From NCBI RefSeq assembly GCF_027257155.1, contig NZ_JAPWDU010000003.1:434001-498000 (forward strand): a stretch of 64,000 nucleotides of DNA. The letters run 5' to 3'. The translations under genes and the position numbers were made by a program. This DNA comes from Cerasicoccus sp. TK19100 (lineage in GTDB: Bacteria; Verrucomicrobiota; Verrucomicrobiia; Opitutales; Cerasicoccaceae). Of this stretch, positions 60,184-64,000 are shown in pieces. The first letter of the stretch is position 1. Every line of letters starts with the position of its first letter. A model generated the notes under the pieces. The model saw nothing but the letters and a program-made list of their open reading frames with translations. It made no database searches and was not told the DNA's origin.

Positions 60184-61407
60184 ATGCTGAAACTCCCCGA
60201 CAATTTAATCCGTGTGGCAGAAGCCCGAGCACCTGAGGTGCTGCTGGCTCCCGGCGGGTATTTTTTCAGTCGGTTGGTTCCATTGCCGGAAGAGGTGGCG
60301 CGGCCGGAGTTCGCTCAAATTGCCGAGCTGACCTTGGAGGAGTGCGCCCCGTTTCCGTTGGAGCAATTGGCCTGGGGATTCATGGTCGATGAAGCGCGCC
60401 GCGAGCTGTGGCTTTTTGCGGCCTGCCGCCCGCGGATCGGTCTGCACGCCATTGAAGAGTGGGACGACGCAGAGCATGTCTTTCCGGCATTTTTGCCGCT
60501 GCTGCTCGCTTTCCCGAAGCCACCGAAGCACTTGGTTTGGCGCTCGGAGGAAGAAGTGCTGCTCCTGGAGTTTGATGACGGTGCCCGCTTTCCGAAGCGC
60601 CTGCGGCATCGCAAATTGATCGAGCCCGTTGAAGACGAGGAGACCACCCCGGCCGTGGAGGACCTTGTTGCCGACTTCCTGCGTAGCCAGGGGCTGAGCC
60701 CGGATGAGACGCCGGTTTACACGCTGGAGGATACCCAGGTGAGCGCTGACCGGCAGGTCTCGTTTATCATTCGGCGGGATGAAGAAGGTGCCGCGCCGGA
60801 GGAGCCGGTTGACATGACCGACATCGAGGCCAGTTGGTGGGCGGACCTGCGATCGCCGGAGTTCATCGAGTCGGAGAAGCGTTCCCGCCGTTGGCAAAAC
60901 AATCTTTGGACGGCGTTAACGTGGTCTGGCTGGGCGGCGATCTTTTTGATTTTTATGGTGCTGTTCAACTTCGTGGGCAATGTGCTCGTGGAGCGGCGGC
61001 AGGATAAGATTGTGGCGCAGCAGCCGGGCGTCATCGCAGTGCAGCAAAATGGCGAGTTCCTCATTAATCTGCGCCAATCGACCGACCGTCCGCTGAAACC
61101 CTACGAGGTGCTGGGGCTGACGAATCTCAACCGCCCGATTAAAAACATCTGGTATCGCGCGGCGGAGGTCGACAACAAGGACGGCGTCACGATCCAGGGT
61201 TACGCGAATAGCGTGAACGAGGTGAATGACTTCTGGCGCACGCTGGTCAACACCGGGCAGTTCAAGCTGCGCCAGCCGGCCAACGTCCGGAAGAAGGGCA
61301 ACGTTTACGAGTTCACGCTGCGTATGGATTACATTGGCTCGACGGATGACGTTAGTGAATCCGTGGCGGCGATGGATGCGCCGCAAAGCGAAGGAGGTGC
61401 CCAATGA
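60184..61407 (+). CDS. GspL-like T2SS inner-membrane protein
   Basis: The 407-residue protein has a cytoplasmic N-terminal part (about 240 residues) with LTLEECAPFPLEQLAWGF, resembling the actin-like portion of GspL/PilM. One membrane helix follows near residues 248-267 (AAIFLIFMVLFNFVGNVLV), then a periplasmic ferredoxin-like domain. It is rich in acid residues. Its position between GspK and the GspM-like gene, with a four-base overlap to the latter, supports the assignment. Overall similarity to classical GspL is weak. Confidence 0.78.
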   Translation: MLKLPDNLIRVAEARAPEVLLAPGGYFFSRLVPLPEEVARPEFAQIAELTLEECAPFPLEQLAWGFMVDEARRELWLFAACRPRIGLHAIEEWDDAEHVFPAFLPLLLAFPKPPKHLVWRSEEEVLLLEFDDGARFPKRLRHRKLIEPVEDEETTPAVEDLVADFLRSQGLSPDETPVYTLEDTQVSADRQVSFIIRRDEEGAAPEEPVDMTDIEASWWADLRSPEFIESEKRSRRWQNNLWTALTWSGWAAIFLIFMVLFNFVGNVLVERRQDKIVAQQPGVIAVQQNGEFLINLRQSTDRPLKPYEVLGLTNLNRPIKNIWYRAAEVDNKDGVTIQGYANSVNEVNDFWRTLVNTGQFKLRQPANVRKKGNVYEFTLRMDYIGSTDDVSESVAAMDAPQSEGGAQ

Positions 61408-61949
61408 ACCTGCGTCAGCTTTTTCAGCGCATGACGTCCCGAGAAAAGACGCTGCTCGTCGCCTTCGTGTGGGTGATCCTGATCATTTTGTTTAGCTTCA
61501 CGCTGAAGGATTTTCGCACCTTCCTGAGCGGCTGGTCGGCGACAGGGCGTGAGTTGAAGCAGCAGCAGACGTTCTTAAATCAGGCGGCGGATATTAACAG
61601 CGGCCTGGATCAAGAATTGGAATTCTACAACTCGGAGCGCATTTACGATTTGGCTTCGTTGACCGGGCGTGTGGACCAGTTGGCCAAGCAGGCGGGTATT
61701 TCGAACTTTACGTTCAACACCAACAGCGAGGAGCAGGACATCCACGTGGAACACACCATCCGCCTGAATGTCCGTGATACACCTATTGACAAATTAATGG
61801 CTTTGGACGCCGCGCTCAATCTGGAGTCGCCGTATATTAACAAGGCCGGAGTCAGCCTGAAGTCAGACACGCGCAATACGGAGCTGCTCGACGCCACCAT
61901 CATTTTAAACTCTTTTGAACTAAAACCCGGCGGCATTACCGCCAACTGA
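61404..61949 (+). CDS. GspM-like T2SS inner-membrane protein
   Basis: The 181-residue protein has a short cytoplasmic start, one membrane helix (residues 17-34, LLVAFVWVILIILFSFT), a coiled region and a periplasmic domain ending ILNSFELKPGG. This layout and its place after the GspL-like gene (ATGA overlap at 61404) fit GspM, which anchors GspL. Sequence conservation in this family is low, so the label depends on context. Confidence 0.75.
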   Translation: MNLRQLFQRMTSREKTLLVAFVWVILIILFSFTLKDFRTFLSGWSATGRELKQQQTFLNQAADINSGLDQELEFYNSERIYDLASLTGRVDQLAKQAGISNFTFNTNSEEQDIHVEHTIRLNVRDTPIDKLMALDAALNLESPYINKAGVSLKSDTRNTELLDATIILNSFELKPGGITAN

Positions 61950-61955
61950 TAAACT

Positions 61956-64000
61956 ATGTTCCTGAGCGCCATCGCAAACCCCTTCGCTCGCATTTGGCTG
62001 GTTTTTACCACGCTCGGCCTGATGGCTGGCGCGCCGCTTCTCGCGCAAAATGACCCCGAACCGGAGCCGCCTGTCGCCGGTGAGATGCCACTGCTTACCG
62101 CCCCTGGCGGTAGGGGGGCGCCCATGCGCAGCCCGGCTCAGTCCCGCGCCGAGCCCGTGGTCGCAACGTCGACCCAGGAAGTCGAGCTGATGATGGTCGA
62201 CATGGAGCTGAACGATGTGCTCCTCAACCTGGAAAAGCTGACGAAGAAGCCCATCATTCGCTCCCAGTCGTTGCCCGCGGTGAAGATCAATTTCGATGGC
62301 CTTGGCCCGATGACCAAAGATGAGGCGATCCTGGCCATTAAGAGTTTGCTCGCGCTCAACGGCGTCATCATCACGGACATGGGTGACGGCTTTTTAAAGG
62401 CGGTCAATGCGGCCGGCCAGGGTGGTGCAACGGCGCAGGTGCCGGAGTTTATCCACGGCTCCGCGCTGGAGATGCAGCCCAGCCAGGCCTACTACACGAA
62501 GTTTTTTAAGTTCAACTACCTGGATGCAGAGAAGGAGGGCACGGTCGTCGTGCAGTCGCTGAGCTCCGGCGGTGTGAACCCGGTTGTGTTTCCGAAGAAC
62601 AACGCACTGCTCGTCACGGACATGCTCGTGAACCTTCAGCGTATGGAGGAGGTGCTCGATACCGCCGATACGCCCAACTACGACAATGAGCGCATCTTCT
62701 TTTTCTCGCTGCGGCACATCAAGGCACCGGACCTGGCGCAGCGCCTAACGAAGCTCACCACCGGCACGTCCGGCATCGCGCGTTACTTTAATAACAACAC
62801 CATCTTCGAGGCCGATGAGCGCACGAATCAACTGATCGCGATCACGCACCCATCGAACAAGCCGATCCTCGACAACCTGATCGAAGAGCTCGACAAGGAC
62901 GTGGAGCCGATTACCTCCAGTGAGGTCTTCTATATCAAGCATGCGCAGGCCACCGAGATCGATGCGCTGCTGGAAGAGGTCATCACTGGTCAGCAAAATG
63001 CGCGCGACAAATCCGAGAGCGCCAAAAAGCAAAACACCGGTTCGCCGGAGTCCAACACCGCACCCGGGGCGGGTGGCCAGGATGCGCTCGTTGCCGACAC
63101 CGCGCCGCTGCCCACGCCCACTCAGGGCCTTGCCGTGGCGGAGATTGGCAAGAACCTTCAATTTTCCGACTTCGTAACCGTCGTCGCAGATGAGCGTTCC
63201 AACGCGATTGTTGCCTACGGCACGAAGACAGACCTCATCCAGATCGAGCGCCTCATTGAGCAGATCGACGTGTTGCTCGCACAGGTGTTCATCGAGGTGC
63301 TGATTGCCGAAGTGACTTTGACCGATGACGCCGTCAGCGGCTTCAGCTCATTTAGCCTCACCGGCTCAAGCGCAGTTGGCGGCTCGGTGCTCGACCCTGC
63401 CGCAACGTCGAGCTGGGCGCTGGGGGGCACCGGTAATTCCAATGCCAACCTCGCTTCGCCGTTTTCCTTTACCGCCTCGTTGAATCCCGATGAGTTCCGC
63501 GTGATCATCCAGCAGGCCGCGGCTAATTCCAATATCCGCATCCTCTCGGTGCCCAACATCGTGACGACGCACAACCAGGAGGCGAACGTCAACGTCTCGC
63601 AGTCCCAGCCGATCATCACCAGCTCGGTGACCAACCTCGCCACCGGTGCCACCAACGGCACGACATCCAACGACGTGCAATACCGCGACATCGGCATCCA
63701 GCTGACGGTCAAGCCGCTCATCGGAAGCAACGGCATCATCCAAATGGAGATCGAGCAGATCGTGGAAAACGTTGTTTCGACGACTCAGGTCAATGGCTCT
63801 GAGCAGCCGATCATCGGTAAGCGCGAGGCGACGTCGTTTGTCAGCGTATCCGATGGCGAGGTGATTGTCTTGGCGGGTTTGCAGGCCACGCAGTTTAGCA
63901 ACGGTGACGGCAAGCTGTGGCTCTTGGGCTACATTCCGTTGATCGGCGACTTGCTCAACCCGGAGTCCGAAACCAACGAGCGCCGCGAGCTGATGATCTT
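61956..64000 (+). CDS. gspD: Type II secretion system secretin GspD, 3' end beyond window
   Basis: From ATG 61956 the frame stays open to the right edge, giving 681 complete codons. A signal peptide (residues 10-31) is followed by N0/N1-type secretin repeats (VDMELNDVLLNLEKLTKKPI, FFFSLRHIKAPDLAQRL) and an Ala/Gly/Ser linker. The secretin core follows, with VFIEVLIAEVTLTDDAVSGF, ILSVPNIVTTHNQEANV and VSVSDGEVIVLAGLQ. It forms the outer-membrane channel. It lies seven bases after the GspM-like gene, in an operon order with gspD last. The missing end should hold only the final strands. Confidence 0.95.
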   Translation, partial: MFLSAIANPFARIWLVFTTLGLMAGAPLLAQNDPEPEPPVAGEMPLLTAPGGRGAPMRSPAQSRAEPVVATSTQEVELMMVDMELNDVLLNLEKLTKKPIIRSQSLPAVKINFDGLGPMTKDEAILAIKSLLALNGVIITDMGDGFLKAVNAAGQGGATAQVPEFIHGSALEMQPSQAYYTKFFKFNYLDAEKEGTVVVQSLSSGGVNPVVFPKNNALLVTDMLVNLQRMEEVLDTADTPNYDNERIFFFSLRHIKAPDLAQRLTKLTTGTSGIARYFNNNTIFEADERTNQLIAITHPSNKPILDNLIEELDKDVEPITSSEVFYIKHAQATEIDALLEEVITGQQNARDKSESAKKQNTGSPESNTAPGAGGQDALVADTAPLPTPTQGLAVAEIGKNLQFSDFVTVVADERSNAIVAYGTKTDLIQIERLIEQIDVLLAQVFIEVLIAEVTLTDDAVSGFSSFSLTGSSAVGGSVLDPAATSSWALGGTGNSNANLASPFSFTASLNPDEFRVIIQQAAANSNIRILSVPNIVTTHNQEANVNVSQSQPIITSSVTNLATGATNGTTSNDVQYRDIGIQLTVKPLIGSNGIIQMEIEQIVENVVSTTQVNGSEQPIIGKREATSFVSVSDGEVIVLAGLQATQFSNGDGKLWLLGYIPLIGDLLNPESETNERRELMI

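Noticed and set aside
61738-61753. parS-like half site in the GspM-like gene
   Set aside because: Only the CACGTGGAACA half matches and three positions of the other half differ.

Overview
The window looks like chromosomal DNA from a Verrucomicrobiota bacterium, probably class Opitutae. This is inferred from gene content, with no database check. The clues are three proteins with PEP-CTERM tails (45.4, 51.6 and 55.9 kb), a protein resembling the TIGR02597 family known from verrucomicrobia, a Gram-negative type II secretion (T2SS) cluster, an outer-membrane beta-barrel, and a moderately high GC content with lower-GC patches in surface-polysaccharide and secreted-protein genes. Two perfect parS-like sites inside mnmG suggest that this part of the chromosome lies near the replication origin.

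Layout. 1-3.3 kb: a histidine kinase cut by the window edge, a TetR regulator with matched operators in front of itself and of a methyltransferase gene, a low-GC orphan gene and the wreck of a GDSL-type acetylesterase. 3.5-13.5 kb: gnd, several unknown genes, a CoA-transferase/GNAT fusion, queG, a PhnB-like VOC protein and recA. 13.5-19.8 kb: mnmE-mnmG (overlapping), then phoB-phoR and trmB. 19.8-24.3 kb: small secreted proteins, a MazG-like pyrophosphohydrolase, a HAD phosphatase, an alpha/beta hydrolase and an orphan SLBB protein. 24.6-32 kb: glgP, a Wzz-like protein, a Cys-rich peptide overlapping a permease gene, an O-acyltransferase and a Gfo/Idh/MocA oxidoreductase, with reciprocal gene remnants showing an old segmental duplication. 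32-35 kb: an IclR regulator and a PhyH-type dioxygenase flanked by two related palindromic elements. 35-39.3 kb: obgE and a large TPR membrane protein. 39.5-43.9 kb: an exopolysaccharide export group (beta-barrel, Wza-like protein, tyrosine autokinase). 43.9-50.5 kb: tsaC-type gene, rpsR, a PEP-CTERM protein with possible cysteine-peptidase features, yhbY, a STAS-like gene and alaS. 50.6-56.5 kb: a LuxR regulator, PEP-CTERM proteins, a frameshifted TAXI receptor and a beta-propeller protein. 56.6-64 kb: a T2SS operon in the order gspG-H-I-J-K-L-M-D, with gspD running off the right edge.

The most unusual content is intergenic. There are 19-bp palindromes that keep their shape while changing sequence, a perfect 42-bp direct repeat, and larger palindromic elements in which cores and side modules appear flipped between copies. 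No tRNA, rRNA, CRISPR array or intact insertion sequence was recognised.
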